In this document: piece by piece, positions 11,754 through 24,800 of the stretch | Position numbering within the stretch: the first letter of the stretch is position 1 | Layout of the letters: every line of letters starts with the position of its first letter | Origin: Pempheris klunzingeri | Lineage: Eukaryota > Chordata > Actinopteri > Acropomatiformes > Pempheridae | NCBI RefSeq assembly: GCF_042242105.1 | Contig: NC_092022.1 | Coordinates: 12,458,001-12,522,000 of the forward strand | Reading direction: 5' to 3' | DNA length: 64,000 nucleotides | Made by a program: the position numbers and the translations under genes | Notes under the pieces: generated by a model | The model's database searches: none | Told to the model about the DNA's origin: nothing | What the model saw: the letters and a program-made list of their open reading frames with translations, nothing else

Positions 11754-12838
11754 CACCACGAAGAAATATAAATTACAGGAAGCGGAAAAATCACTGTCTT
11801 GCATAGGAAAATGTTGCATTAACAGAAGCCTTCATGCAAAATGCATGTAAGGAGCTCGAGACTCGCTCAACTTCCAAACTAACACAAGCCTTTATTTACT
11901 ATTAGATTTATACTTTCATTACAGTCAGATTTTGGTTCATTCAATTGGTTCAGACGCTTAATGAGTCCAAAGTTGTTTCCACAAAAGTCTGACATGTTCA
12001 CTTAATATAATCTCCTTCGCATCCTCATTTTTGAAAACGCACCTTGGCCTTTTATGATGTTACAGTGCGAAAATCTATTTGGTTATTTTGGTTGACACAG
12101 TCCACTGCTCCACCAATTACCACTTGGTTTACTTTGATTATAAAAATGGTTTCATCTCACAGCTAAGTCTGAAGCTGGCTGCACACTCGTAAACATAAAC
12201 GCAACCTGATTTCAGCATGCATGGCGCAGACTCTACCTGCAAGCTGTCAACACATTCTTGGATCGCTGCGTCGCCTCTCCAAAGACTTCTTGTGCCCAGG
12301 GATTTGCATCACTCTCGACACCGGTGAGATCATGTTTTAGACGTAATGGTATTTATTTTCAGTATCATTTTATCTGCATTTAACCTATTGGTGCACATTT
12401 GTAAGAGACGCAGAGATCTCTGTCACAAGTTATTTTGATGGAGGGGCTGCACTGCAGAAAATGTGGCCAATAGTTTTTTTTTATTCCCCAAAGTCAAGAA
12501 AAGTGACGTGATAAGTTGTTTCAATTTGAATTTTTGGTCGCTGTGTCGTTATTATTTCAACAAAAGATATAGATTTTGAAATGAGTAGGATTATAGAGCA
12601 GCATAGTGTAGCATACTGCAGGATCAAAGCCACATATGCTGCACATGTACTCTGCATCTAAGGCCATTTTCTGCTTGTATAAGATCCATTGGCTCAGTCA
12701 TGGGCTCATGCAGTCAGTTCCTGAGAGCTGAAGCCGCAGGTAGGCAGCATTTCTATGGGGATGGATGCTCTCCCCTCCCCCACAAACGTCCGCATCAGAC
12801 AGGCTCTCTCTCCGTCTGACAGGGCCTGTCTGGGAGGA

Positions 12839-12898
12839 CATGATGTCTGCTTGTCAAGATATTTACAGCAACACATCATGGCTGCTTGTCAAGGTATT
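12839..12898. repeat. Two 25-base direct repeats, 35-base period
   Basis: 12839-12863 and 12874-12898 match at 22 of 25 positions around the core CTGCTTGTCAAG. Confidence 0.6.
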
Positions 12899-14592
12899 GA
12901 TATGAACAGTTCCTGAAATAAGTGAAACCGCAGTGGAGAGGGAATGCTTCACTCATCCTGGCAGATTGTTTTACGCCCTTTTTAAGGGGGAAAAAATGTT
13001 TTTAGAATGAAAAATGTTTTCAGTGAAATTCCACCACAAACTGTTTGCAGGGGAATATGCAGTGTATTTCATATTAGCCCTTACATTTTTAAACCCCTCA
13101 AATTCAATACAACTGACACAGCAGTGCAGTGTAGCAGTGTTTTATATCAGGATTTAGTAACGTAAAAAGTCTGCAATAACAAACACTGTTTCATTAGGTT
13201 GAAGATTATACCTGGCAGTATTGGCATATAATTTGGTTAAATAAGATTGACAGCCACACGACCAGTATTGAACTACACGTTTTCCTTGCGCCCATGGCTG
13301 ATTATTTAAAAATGTAACCCAGCTTATTTCTTATATTTCCGTTTTTAGCTCCTCATACATTAATTTAACATTCCCAAGTTTACAAATACAGGCGATATTC
13401 AACGCAACCAAAAGCATCTCAGATTTCAGAGTTAAAGTTTAGGCCGGATTACGGGGAAGAAAATATCAACTTTCATATCAGATGGCGGTTTTAAGCAGGT
13501 TGTATTCTTGGCTTAATTGTTTATTTCAAATTATCACATTGGTAGGTAGTTTGGCTGCTAATGTTAAATATAAAACATGCATTGTGGACTTAAACATACG
13601 TGAACTCGGAGGGGAAAAAAGGCTCCACCTGTGTCTCTGCAACCTGTCCACTGTAGACGAAAGATAATCAAAACAAAACTTAATATAAGTTTGACATCTT
13701 TTAGAGCTCATTGTCACTTGTGTTTTTTTGCAGGGCGTGTATTAGACGCTGACTAAAGTGTCGTCGCATGCATGTGGTTTAGGAGTGTGAGTGCACATTT
13801 TGCTGTAGTGGAAATGCGCCAGACGCTTAAATATTTAATAAAAGGATAATCATTTAATTGCTTTCACTGTAACTACATAATAATTGTATTAGTTCTTGCT
13901 TAGATCAAAAAAGAAATGATACTTAATTTATGAATTCTGTGGTTGTTCATATATACAAGATTTTACTTTATTATGCTATTTTTCTTTTTTCCTGAAACAC
14001 TAATTATGAGAATAAAAATCATATTTTCACTCTCGGTTTGGAGAAAACCACAGACAGGCTTAACGTATGATTTATAGTTATTGCAATATAAAGTATGACT
14101 GAATCAAATCATAGTATTTTTCTTTATTTCTAAATTTAACAACTTCAACTATTATGTGAGACTTTGCCGCCCATCCCGACCAACGCTACATCATCCGTGT
14201 ATCCCTCAGGGCCAAACTATTACCGCCTACATTTAGAGATAATGTTTGTCAGGTTGGAAGAGTGAAAACAAAGAGCAGCGAACTAATGATAACACACTAA
14301 TAACACAGTGTCATTCATAGATTGCAAAGAAGATCTTATCTCTTAAAGTCTGAGCTTCCATGGAAAATGTGTTGTTTGGAAGGAGCCGGTTTCCTGCAGA
14401 GCAAAATATGTCAAATTCCTGATCCCTTCAATGAAAACCCAAGGGATTATTTAGCCTCCTCTCCCTTCACACACACAGCAAATATTTTAGAGTAAGGGTC
14501 TCTAAACAACAGCTAGTTTGCATGCATACTCTAGTGTGAAGTTCATTCTTGTCTGTCTAGACTCTGATTACGACCTGTTTGTCTGCGTTTTT

Positions 14593-14610
14593 TTACCTTG
14601 ACCTTGGACT
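14593..14610 (-). promoter_or_regulatory. Triple hexamer array, DR0 nuclear-receptor-like site
   Basis: TTACCT-TGACCT-TGGACT in the same phase as the arrays at 6897 and 9768. Minus strand: AGTCCA-AGGTCA-AGGTAA. It lies about 2 kb upstream of the hoxc13a start codon and is the copy nearest to the consensus AGGTCA half-site. Confidence 0.45.
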
Positions 14611-15615
14611 TCCGTGCAGCTGCCGTTTGGTTGAGCCCCTCGTAGCTGCAATTTCCTTGAGACAAAAGATCTATAGTCTCTGTCTGAGGAAGGACAGGGG
14701 TTTAGCTTCCTTAGCATGCAAATACACAACGGTGGCCTGATTATTCCCAAGGCACCTCAGTAGTGGAAAAATGTTGATAAACTAGGCACCCTTCGTGGGG
14801 CAGCTTGTAGCCTGCTTTATGAGTGACTCATGGGATAGGCATCACAGGCTTATTTTATGGATACTTTGTGGGCCTATCCCATCGGTAATATTTCAAACTC
14901 AAAAATAAAGGCAACTTTTAAATATTAATCCTGACGCATTTTAAAGAATGTGCTGCAGATGAGAGGAATAGAGGAACTCCGCAAGTGTTGATTATAGGGC
15001 CAGGAGAGGAGATGAACTAAAGAGACGTTTTGGGTTTTGAAAATGGCCAGTTCCCACTGCTGCTTATCTGGAAGAGGACGCTTGTAAAATAGTGGCTGAA
15101 GAAGGTTACTGTATGAAATAAGTCCGCATTTCTACCATGGTGTCTAATTAAATAAGATCTGTAGCCTACACACACACACACAGTTCTGCTGAAAGCGGCC
15201 CCTTGTTCTCCCTCTCGCCTGGAAGCGTTTACCATTCACTTGTATGACGGGAATGAATAGTCTAGCGAAACTGAAACATCACATGAATCCCTTTTAATGA
15301 TCATTTTTGACGTTATCGCTGAAAAAGCGTTTGGGCCTTACCAAAGAATATTAGGCAACGGCTGGACAAAGATGCTCTTTAGATAGTTGTATATAAGCTA
15401 AAGGAGACGCCCATTCTTTGTAGGAGGTTACTGTAATATCTGCAAATTTAAAATGCGCTATGTACCGAAATGGGATTTGTAATGACGGTAACTTACCTGA
15501 AATGGCTTTCACCTCGTCCCGTGTGTGTTACTGCTGAGTTACGACACTCACTCAACACATTCAACTTTGCTAACACTCTAACTCCTACTTCTGCATCTGA
15601 CACGCAAAACACACT

Positions 15616-15653
<38 letters not shown>
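15616..15653. repeat. (CA)n microsatellite
   Basis: Nearly uninterrupted CA run of about 38 bases. Confidence 0.9.
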
Positions 15654-15660
<7 letters not shown>

Positions 15661-16505
15661 GATACCAATTTGCTATATATTTATAGCAATTTGTGTATTT
15701 ATGTATATGTATCACCAAACTGATAAAATAAAAAATAACCTCATCATGCTTGAAAAGTTGTAATGTGCTATATTTACAATATGAGCCTCTGAAAGGCAGT
15801 ATTATTAGTAAACATAATTCTCATTCGCTGTTGGGGAAAGTAATACTCCACATCAAGGTTTGGTCACAGAATCTCATCTCAGCATGTTAATAGGTGACCC
15901 AGTGGCAGATTTATACGGGTTTAAAGGAAGTGCGTCCTTCAGAAAAGGACTCTTGATAAGATTGGACCGTTTACAGACACACGTTTGCTTTGCCAGTTCT
16001 GTATTTCTAAATACTCGATACTCTGTTAAATGTTTCACATTTAATTGACAGCATATCGAGTATTTTAGATTGAATATTTCTCTCTTTATTATATCTAGTA
16101 AGTAAAAAGCTAAACCTCAGCCGGAGCGTGCCCCGTCCACACAAAGTTTACGCACCCATACGTCACGAACCAAATTGAAAGATTAGATTTAGAGATTTAA
16201 TTAATTAAAAAGGTTAATGTTTGTTTTTTGTTGGATTTTTTTTTCCATGTACCAAGTGGTATGTATCATGTGCTATTATAATCTCTGGCAGTCCTCGGAG
16301 TCGGCCAAATTTCACAGGTTGTTTTCGTTTGCCCCAATCTTGAAAGTATCCAAACTCCCCTTTAAGGGTGTGGGTCTAGGTGATTTAAGCCAATGATATG
16401 ACTCGGTGTTCTGCAGGAAAAACTGTGACATGTGAGGCAGTGGGTCTTTAAAGGGCTGCTCTGCCCCAACTCACAAGCCCAATCTCGTAGGACTTGTTAG
16501 CGTAT

Positions 16506-16511
16506 CACGTG
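16506..16511. promoter_or_regulatory. CACGTG E-box upstream of hoxc13a
   Basis: A palindromic CACGTG starts 132 bases before the hoxc13a start codon; a CCAAT motif lies at 16390-16394. Equivalent boxes occur upstream of hoxc12a, hoxc11a and hoxc9a. bHLH-ZIP factors of the USF type bind this sequence; use here is inferred. Confidence 0.45.
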
Positions 16512-16637
16512 CCAGATTCTTAATGAAGTGGACACACGAGGGCCTCGTGTGCGCATGCGCGTGGTGTAAAATGTAGTTGGAAATGAGGTGTCCGTCTTGG
16601 AGTAGTCGACTTTTAAAAAGCATCGGCAGCCCCTGAT

Positions 16638-17301
16638 ATGACGACTTCGCTGGTTCTGCATCCACGCTGGGCGGACACCTTGATGTACGTTTATGAAAAA
16701 AGCCCGAATGAAAACAACCAGAATAAAAGCCAAACAATGGAGGGACTGAGCGGTAATTGCCCTGCGACCCACTGCAGGGACCTGATGTCGCACCCCGCGC
16801 TGGGACGACATTCTGGCACCATAGCGACCCACCAGGGCTCCGTCTACTCGGATATTTCTTCCCCAGACACCGGCCGGCAGTGCCCCGCTCCTCAGACATC
16901 TTCCAGTGCATCTTTGAGCTACGGTTATCCCTTTGGAAACCCATATTACGGCTGTAGATTATCTCATTCGCACAACGTGAACTTGCAGCAGAAGCCTTGC
17001 TCGTACCATCCCGCAGACAAATATGCCGAGCCCAGCACAGCGCTGCCCACGGAAGAACTGTCTACCAGGGCCAAAGAGTTTGCCTTCTACCCGAGTTTCG
17101 CCAGCTCATATCAGGCTGTTCCCGGATACCTCGACGTGTCGGTGGTGCCCAGTATCAGTGCCCATCCTGAGCCGCGGCACGACGCCTTGATCCCCATGGA
17201 GGGCTACCAGCACTGGGCTCTCTCCAATGGCTGGGATGGGCAGGTGTACTGCTCCAAAGAGCAAACGCAGTCAACTCATCTTTGGAAATCACCTTTTCCA
17301 G
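16638..17301 (+). CDS. hoxc13a: Hoxc13a, exon 1
   Basis: Group-13 Hox transcription factor of the C cluster; nuclear DNA-binding protein of the most posterior body axis, tail and fins, and in mammals of hair and nail epithelium. Exon 1 codes residues 1-221 plus one base. It starts MTTSLVLHPRWADTLMYVYE, the conserved Hox13 N-terminus, and contains the typical RAKEFAFYPSFASSYQAVPGYLDV segment in two short blocks, GYQHWALSNGW, and a VYCSKEQTQ..LWKSPFP end, all typical of Hox13. The ATG at 16638 is the only one that gives this N-terminus. The donor is CAG|GTACGG with GT at 17302, phase 1. Joined with exon 2 the protein is 306 aa. Group 13 is shown by the homeodomain; the C subtype by homeodomain and tail residues given under exon 2. 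The long antisense frames over this exon are shadows. Confidence 0.97.
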
Positions 17302-19303
17302 GTACGGAAAATTTTACTTTGTCAGTTGTTTTTTTTCTTTTTAAAGCTACCTTCAGCAGGCTGGAATTCATGTGTTAGTCTAGCGGCGTGTAGGCTTTTA
17401 GTACCTGTGTCATCACATTAAGAAAGCTATTTAAATGTAGTCAGATATTTTTACTCTGCTGAAATGTTATTGCTAATATAATTTATTAGCAACTTACAAA
17501 GAAGACTAGGGAAACTCTAAATGTGCTGAATAAACATGAGCTGTCAAGCCCCATGTCAGTGCCTTTAATGGAGGACACAGGATGAGCATAGGCAGTGATA
17601 TTCTGCTTTGACATTAAACATTTCATCATGCATTTAGTTAGAAGTGTGCGTAAAAATGTCAGATGATCAGAATTGTGATTCCAAGGAGATTGTCAGATGC
17701 ATATCCCTTTAATAGTTAGTGTAAATTCAGAAACTGCGTTTCCTTTAGCCAGTTTGCAGGGTTTTTTTTTTTTTTTTTTTCGTGAAGTCATATGATGAAT
17801 ATAGTTCAGTTTCAGTCACGTAACACCAGTGCATACCTTTGCCCCCTGTTTGACAATATAGTGACTAAGCTAGCCTACTGTGTTTGGATTGTGCCAGTAC
17901 ATCTCAGCGCCCTGCAATGTTTCCAAAGACTTTTGTATATAAGAGGATTCATCTGTTTAACATTCACATTGAATACAGCCCTCAGCACCATGTTACCAAA
18001 GTAGTTTTCAACCACTGATCAGGACACATTATAATTCAGGCTGCTCACTATAACACAACACCCATGATATCTGATAATGGGGCCCGAACAGTATGCGGTT
18101 TACAGAGTGTTTACTAGACTGCTTCTTTTACCACATGGGTTTATTATCTTTGTGAAATCTGCAGGTATTTTATTCTCGGACAGGGATGTTCTCAGACCTG
18201 GACTGAACCTCCAAACACGACACCTTTCCCCCTCCGGTTTTATATTGAAAATACACAAGAGCAAGCCACGCAGGCACGGGCACGCCGTCAAATGCGCGCG
18301 CACACATGCACAAAAACACAGGCGCGCGCTGTCCATGTCTTTCTGTCCCTAGTGTCAGACATACCGTCCACACACATGCACACAAACACACCAGACTGTT
18401 TTGCTTTAGAATAAAAATATTACAGTGAACGCCACTCTGCTATGCTCAATTTAGAATATTCACAATATTTCATATATAATAAGAATAAGGACAAAATGAG
18501 GGAGAATATCCATTGGCCTAAATTAAGATCTGCCATAATCTTATATGCACATTAACTGTAGCGAAATGTCCACAAGCCCTGACTGTAAAATTACATGGGG
18601 GTAAAAAGCTTCATGTCTCACAGCTTCCCACTATTTCTCAAGGTGCTGCCATACTTGTCCTGTCATGTTTCTCACTGGCTGCCTTGAACTCAGCTCCAGA
18701 CCTGGCGAAAGGGTGTAATCCCAGAACTTTGCTTACCTGAGCAAATAAGGTTCCCACTGCCAAAAGGATCTGGGACTTAAAAACGAGTTAGAGAGAACAT
18801 TGATTAGAGAAATTGACATTTTTTCCCACAAATTCAGAGAAGCGTTTAGAAATCGAACTGTTTGCCTACTTGAGTTACGTGCAACTTTTATGATCATGCA
18901 AAACTTAGTTTTGAAGTTGCTGTGATTTGAATTTTCTAGGCAGGCACTGACCCACACTGAGACTTATTGTAGCTTATTACGCAGTCCTGCCCGCAGTTGA
19001 ATTCAACACCTCTAACAGAGATGGATCTAAGATACCATTACCGAGGTTTGGTGGATAGTCGACTAGTAGATTAAGTGTAGACATGCAACCTAAGGAAAAA
19101 CATTGAGCACTGGAAACAATGCACAATTGTTTTGGCCCTAACAGACTGATACTTCATTCACAGAAACTAAGATTGACCTCTCGCTGCAACACAGGCGGAG
19201 TGAGTTTTACATTAGTCAACTCTCTTAGGCGATCTTTTAATTGCGTTCGTATATGTCAGGTGCAGTACACCTGAGATCCTGCCTGCAACTAAACTGCCCC
19301 CCT

Positions 19304-19361
<58 letters not shown>

Positions 19362-19620
19362 CTCTCTCTGTCTAACACACACTCACGGTCATAGCTAGAG
19401 CTGGGGTTCGACCTTGAAAACTTCCTTATTTTGACACTGCTTTCATATTATCTGTGATGTAAAGTCAGTCATTAAACCTAAACATTGCCCACTTTGCCAC
19501 AGAAGTAGACCAGGCTTGTCAGCTGCAGTGCTGCTGATTCTGTGAAGTGAAACATTGCGGTGTTTTTGCGCATAGTCTAATATTTTCCTGGCTTTTTTTC
19601 CCCCCCTCCTCTCCCTGCAG
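17302..19620 (+). other. hoxc13a: hoxc13a intron
   Basis: A 2.3 kb phase-1 intron, GT at 17302 and AG at 19619-19620 after a C/T-rich tract. It contains a T run near 17761-17780 and a long (CA)n tract about 260 bases before the acceptor. No other gene was seen in it. Confidence 0.9.
19307..19358. repeat. (AC)n microsatellite in hoxc13a intron
   Basis: About 26 uninterrupted AC units. Confidence 0.95.
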
Positions 19621-19877
19621 ATGTTGTGCCATTGCAGCCTGAGGTCAGCAGTTATCGGCGTGGGCGTAAAAAGCGCGTCCCCTACACCAAGATCCAGCTG
19701 AAGGAGCTGGAGAAGGAGTACGCAGCCAGCAAGTTCATCACCAAAGACAAGAGAAGGCGCATCTCGGCCGCCACCAACCTCTCAGAACGTCAAGTCACCA
19801 TCTGGTTTCAAAACCGACGAGTCAAGGAGAAAAAATTTGTCAGTAAATCCAAGAGCAATCACATGCACACCACTTGA
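19621..19877 (+). CDS. hoxc13a: Hoxc13a, exon 2 (homeodomain)
   Basis: Codes residues 222-306. The split codon gives D222, then [13 protein letters not shown] and the 60-residue homeodomain at about 236-295, starting [10 protein letters not shown]. Recognition-helix residues are [15 protein letters not shown], with the invariant W283, F284, N286 and R288. The T in place of the usual K at position 46 (VTIWF) and the V at position 54 are the group-13 signature. [17 protein letters not shown] and the tail [12 protein letters not shown] match HOXC13 rather than the A, B or D paralogues, which carry different residues here. As expected for group 13, no YPWM-type PBX motif is seen. TGA at 19875-19877. 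Confidence 0.98.
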
Positions 19878-20846
19878 TAAGACCAGCGACCTCCTTGAAA
19901 CTGCTACTCATAACTTCCAAAACATCATGCCATTTATTTACCTCTTGCATCGAAAATCGTGGCTGAAGAACATTTTGGCTGAGTGTTTTTTCTTCTTTTT
20001 TTTTTAATTTAAGTTCCATCATCTCCATCGACCATGCCACCAAGCCCCCGTTTTCAACTTAGACATAATGCTCTAAAAACTGTGAAAATATTGAAAATTC
20101 ATTTCACATTTGTTTTATATGAATGTACATATATAAATATATAATATTTAAAACGATATCTGTATTTCAAAGACAAGTATTGCGTGTTTTTTCTTTTTTT
20201 TCCTTCCTTTTTTTAAAAAGCCAAATCTCAAAAGGATCTGATGACATTTCTAAGACTTTCAACGAGCAGATGAAAACAGAAGAGACGGTTCTTTTGATGT
20301 CATTTTAGAAAAATACTCGCCATATGGACATGAATTGTGGCGCAATGACACGTTGAACTTGAGACTTAAACATCTTTCAGCAAACAAAGCTCACAGAGAG
20401 GACTTTGGAGAGAAAGAATGATTTTTTTTTTTATTTTATATATTCCTTCTGAATTTTAAAGCTATGTTCCTCTGTGTGGGATATGTTCACTTAAGCCTGG
20501 GGTAAAACAAAGGCTGCTATGTTGTTAATCTGTATAGTGCAATGCCTTTTATTATTTAATTCATATTATCTAGTATGGCGGAACTGTAAACTGGAATATC
20601 CCAAGACCTGTATATTTTCCTTTGTCAGTGAAGGATTCTGTCATGCAACTGGAATGATTGTAAACCATTAAAGTCAGTGAGTATTACACATAAATGCACA
20701 ATCGTTTATTTTTTATTTTTTGTCTTTGTTAGTGTAGCATTGCAGCTGATCACACGAAGCCTGTAATTTCTACTTTTCGTGCAGTAGCCTATGTGAACTG
20801 TATTGTGGTGTTGAATTACGTACTGGTAACGTGTTTCATAAATAAA
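19878..20846 (+). other. hoxc13a: hoxc13a 3' UTR with candidate poly(A) signals
   Basis: An AT-rich trailer with T runs. ATTAAA at 20668-20673 and AATAAA at 20841-20846 are the candidate polyadenylation signals. The end point is inferred. Confidence 0.5.
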
Positions 20847-21861
20847 TGATGATTATGAAAATGCTTAAATATTCAAGTCAATCAACCGTCCTATTTGCAG
20901 CATTTCCTTCCGTTTCTAGTTCCACTGGTGTCATTAAGCAGCAAAAGCTGTTACCACTGTGGTCTTTCCTGTTTAGGTTGAGTCTATAACCTCAGCAGCG
21001 GATGGACGAGTGAAGATTTTATGTTGCAAAGTGCTTGATTAGGACTTATTGGGCGTCTCCTTAATGGCAACAGGAGATGGTACAGAGATTACGCAGAGTT
21101 GGCGCGCAGCTTTTTCTGTCAATTGCAAACTAAGAAAAATACCAAATGAAAGAAAAACCCCAAATGAATCATGATATTTGGAGAATTTTCTCATCCAGGC
21201 AGGATGTGATCTTTCAAATGGATCAGTTAGAGAAACAAAGACTGCAAAGAAACTCGCTACTTCCAAGTCTGTCCCACCCCGCCCTCGAATCATCACCGCA
21301 CCTTTAATTACAGCCAATACCTAAGATATGCTACCTGTTACCTGGCAATAGTTCAGTCGGCACAATCATTGCAAACAAGCCCACAGACAATACGATTAAT
21401 GCCTTGCCTCTCACAAAGACATTTACTTGGGTTTACCACAGGATTATTTTCATATTCCTGCATCCACAAATTAGGCCTGGCTATTGTTGGACTAATAAGA
21501 GGAACATTATAACCCACAGCCTGTCAGAATTAAACTCCGCCACCGTCCAGTATGTTCAAGAAATTTGTGCACACAATATTTAGCTGATTATGTCATCTCA
21601 AACACAATAAGAATACACGCCTGCATTCAAATGGAGAAGCATTAGCTCGCTTAAATGCATTTTTGCACACAATACCTATACAGTCTTGCAGCCTCGCGGG
21701 TATTTAGAGTTTAGTTTGGCCCTGTTGTAACATTTTGTTTGTTTTCTCTGTAAAAAGCAACGGCGAGTTTTGCAGTGAACTTGAGAATGCATCAGATTCT
21801 GTCACCTATATGATCTCATTGTTTTATTAATCCAACCATGTATTAATAGTCATATTACACA

Positions 21862-21898
<37 letters not shown>

Positions 21899-24800
21899 TG
21901 AGCGCCTAAATCAATACAAAGCTGCTTTGCCTCTGAAGTTTTGTGCACAAATTCAAAATTTACTATTCACACATTTTATAAACCTCATGTTATAAAGGGA
22001 TGCGGGGAGTTGTTTTTTTGGTAAGTTTGCCTGAATGTCTTACTAGCAAATTAAGCTGCTTCAGTTACAGTTATTAAAGTATAAAGATGAAATTATGTGA
22101 ATAGTTGCATTTAAACATGACTGCCCTGAGAATAATCAAAGTTTGCGGTGGTTTGCTTTAAGATATCTAACACTAGTCTATAACAAATGTGTAATTTCAG
22201 TTTTGAATCTGAATAATCAGTAAGGCAGATTAGTCTTTGGGGTAAAAATATAAATGAAAAGAAATACGGCCTCTGCTTTTCCCCTCTTAATTCACATCAG
22301 AGGCCTGAATATTAACCACGTATTTCTGGTGTTGTAATTATTCCCGAAAGTATCATGCCTATCGTATAGCAAGTGTGCGACTTTTGTTTTTTGAGTTTTA
22401 ATTTCTCTATAGGCGACTCGCTGGCTGGACACTGTCACTTTTTCCAGCTCCTCAAATCTTTTGCGGCTGTTGGTCAGTATCCAAGCCGTCAGATTTGAAG
22501 TTTTGGTGCCTGGATTTTTCAAAGCTTTTGGAAAGTTCTGGGTCTCCTGATTTACCCTTGACCATGACTATGCAGTCACTTTGACCTTGACATCACAGCA
22601 GATTGTGAATAATAAATAGGGGGCTGGACACCAATGCTGGCGGTTTGTTTGTAGGCAAACAAGGTGTTATTTAGCTGTCTAGACAGCCGGGCTTAATGGC
22701 ATGCCATAAATACATAAAAAAGGGGAAGTGTAGCGAAATCCTCTGACCTGCATTTTCTGACCATCTCTCAGAGCTTTGCATTAACATTTGGGCTCTGCTC
22801 TTTTGTGTTTTGCAGAAGTCCTCTAAAAGTTATTGTTCTGGCCCATGCCTCTGGAACCACCAATGGTTTCATTCACTCGTCATGAGGTGTGTGTTATTGA
22901 CCACGAAGGACAGGTAGGACTTTTGACGTCTCACACCAACACCAGTAATCCACAGCAAGCTGCCACACTGTCTACGCAGCGAGAGGAAATGATAATACGA
23001 CGTCGCCCACACTATAACGATTAAAGGTATGGTCGTTTTCTTCCTACTATGGCTGTGGGCCTCTGTGGCACTTTGTTTTATGGCGTTTAAGCTCACGACA
23101 AACGCTGTACAATGAGAAAACTAACTTGCAGAAATATAATGGCTAATGTGCAGTGACAAGCGTAACTTTATTTTTTATTATCTTATTCAGAGTAAAGGGA
23201 GCGCAGCGGGGATGAAGCTAAGAGAAAAACAGGCCTGATTTAAATGTAGCCGTATACATTTGTAACTCCTGATATTTAAGAACATTATAACATATTTTAT
23301 AATTTGTATCAAAATAGTTTAGCAATATATTAAATGGTTGATATAACGAGGCTATTCTGAAAGAGCATAACTATCAAATTATGTAAAATATATATTTTTA
23401 AAACGGGTGTGATTCAAACGTATATTTTTGAAATATTCACGGTTGTTTAATTTTAATTTAAAATACATTTTGACATAACATTTCACAAAGGATAGATACT
23501 GAAAGATCCGTACACGCATATTCAAAATAGTTTTTATGCAATTATAGAGGAAAATATTAAATTATGTTCCATTAGCCGAGCACCACAATAGACAGTTTCC
23601 TAAAAGTGATTTATTTACTAGCTAAAGTTGTTATGTATAGTAATCAAATTGCCTGCACGGGCTGGATTCATATTTACTGCGCCCCAGAATAAACCCAGAA
23701 TAAACTCATTAAAGCAGACAGCAAGTCCTCAAATAGGTAAACAAAAGTAAAAGCTTGTAGACGCCTTGCACTTTGAATAGCCACTGATTTTCACCTTGAA
23801 AACATAAAATCTCTCAGAAGTTGCATTGGCTTTGGTTGTGTTTATATATGTGTGTGTGTGTGTATGTGTGTGTGTGTGTAAGCGTCAAGGCTGCAGGCCG
23901 CTGTCAGCTAGAGACATGAGACAGGGGGCTGATAACCTCTGGTGGTGACCAGAGGAAAATATCAGGAAGTGCTGCTACTGTCTCTGATTTAGGAATATTT
24001 CACTTCAGGTCTTTTCATTCATTCTCATGTCTCATTTTAAGTCGGTGTTGGTACTTTTTCCAGTTTGACAGTATTTATGAAATATCGAGTTGACTGTCAT
24101 TATCATTTGGATGCAGGAGTTTTTCTCCAACTGTTAAAGTTTAGTTCTGCTGATAGTGGGTGCATCAAACACACAAGTCACAGCTGAACTAGTGCCAGTC
24201 CTAATCGATTTCATCTGTTTCGCTGTGGGATTATTGTTTACATAAACTTTTATATTAATGCAGTCAAAGCATTGTTTTGTCATTTAATAGATTTGATTGA
24301 TCTGCAGTTTATATGCATCCGCAAATCATGTGTCCGGGCAGCATAAGACACCAAAATAACACGATGTCGCTGTTCAGTTATTTGCTTATTTATTTATTAT
24401 TTATTGTTGCATATATGGCTGTGAGATCACACCCAATACACTTGACAGCGCTGTCGTTTGAAAAGTCACATCACATGTCGTGTTAAAGCGTTTTTAAACA
24501 GAATCTCATCTGCCTGAAAACACAAGCTGAGTTTGGGTTGAAAATGCACAATTTATTGATCATTAAAACAATCCTAGTGGATGAGCAGCTTACATTTGAT
24601 TTTCTTGTTTACATATCACACACACACACACACACACTCTTTCTCACACGCACACACACACTAAAGTACTTCAGGCTAGAATTAAAAAAGTTAATATGAA
24701 TTTAGGCCTGCGTAAGTAAAAAAAATAAATAAAATAAATATATATATATATATAATTGAATATTTCCTAATCTGAGCAAATACACTGGCAGTTTGTAAGA

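Larger units (their letters stand above)
2432..16637. other. 5' flank of hoxc13a, largely noncoding
   Basis: About 14 kb between the candidate exons and hoxc13a. Apart from the hairpins, tandem hexamer arrays, microsatellites and promoter sites listed separately, only short frames without recognisable domains are present. AT-rich stretches with many TTAAT/TTTAT motifs occur near 5815-5860 and 16175-16215. By analogy with other Hox clusters the region is expected to hold posterior-Hox enhancers, but I cannot delimit any from sequence alone. Confidence 0.5.

Noticed and set aside
2432-16637. Hox14 or Evx gene in the 5' flank
   Set aside because: No homeodomain-coding frame is present on either strand; Hox14 is generally lost from teleost HoxC clusters and Evx lies next to HoxA and HoxD.
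16471-16944. 157-codon minus-strand frame over hoxc13a exon 1
   Set aside because: It is the antisense shadow of strongly conserved coding sequence and shows no domain.
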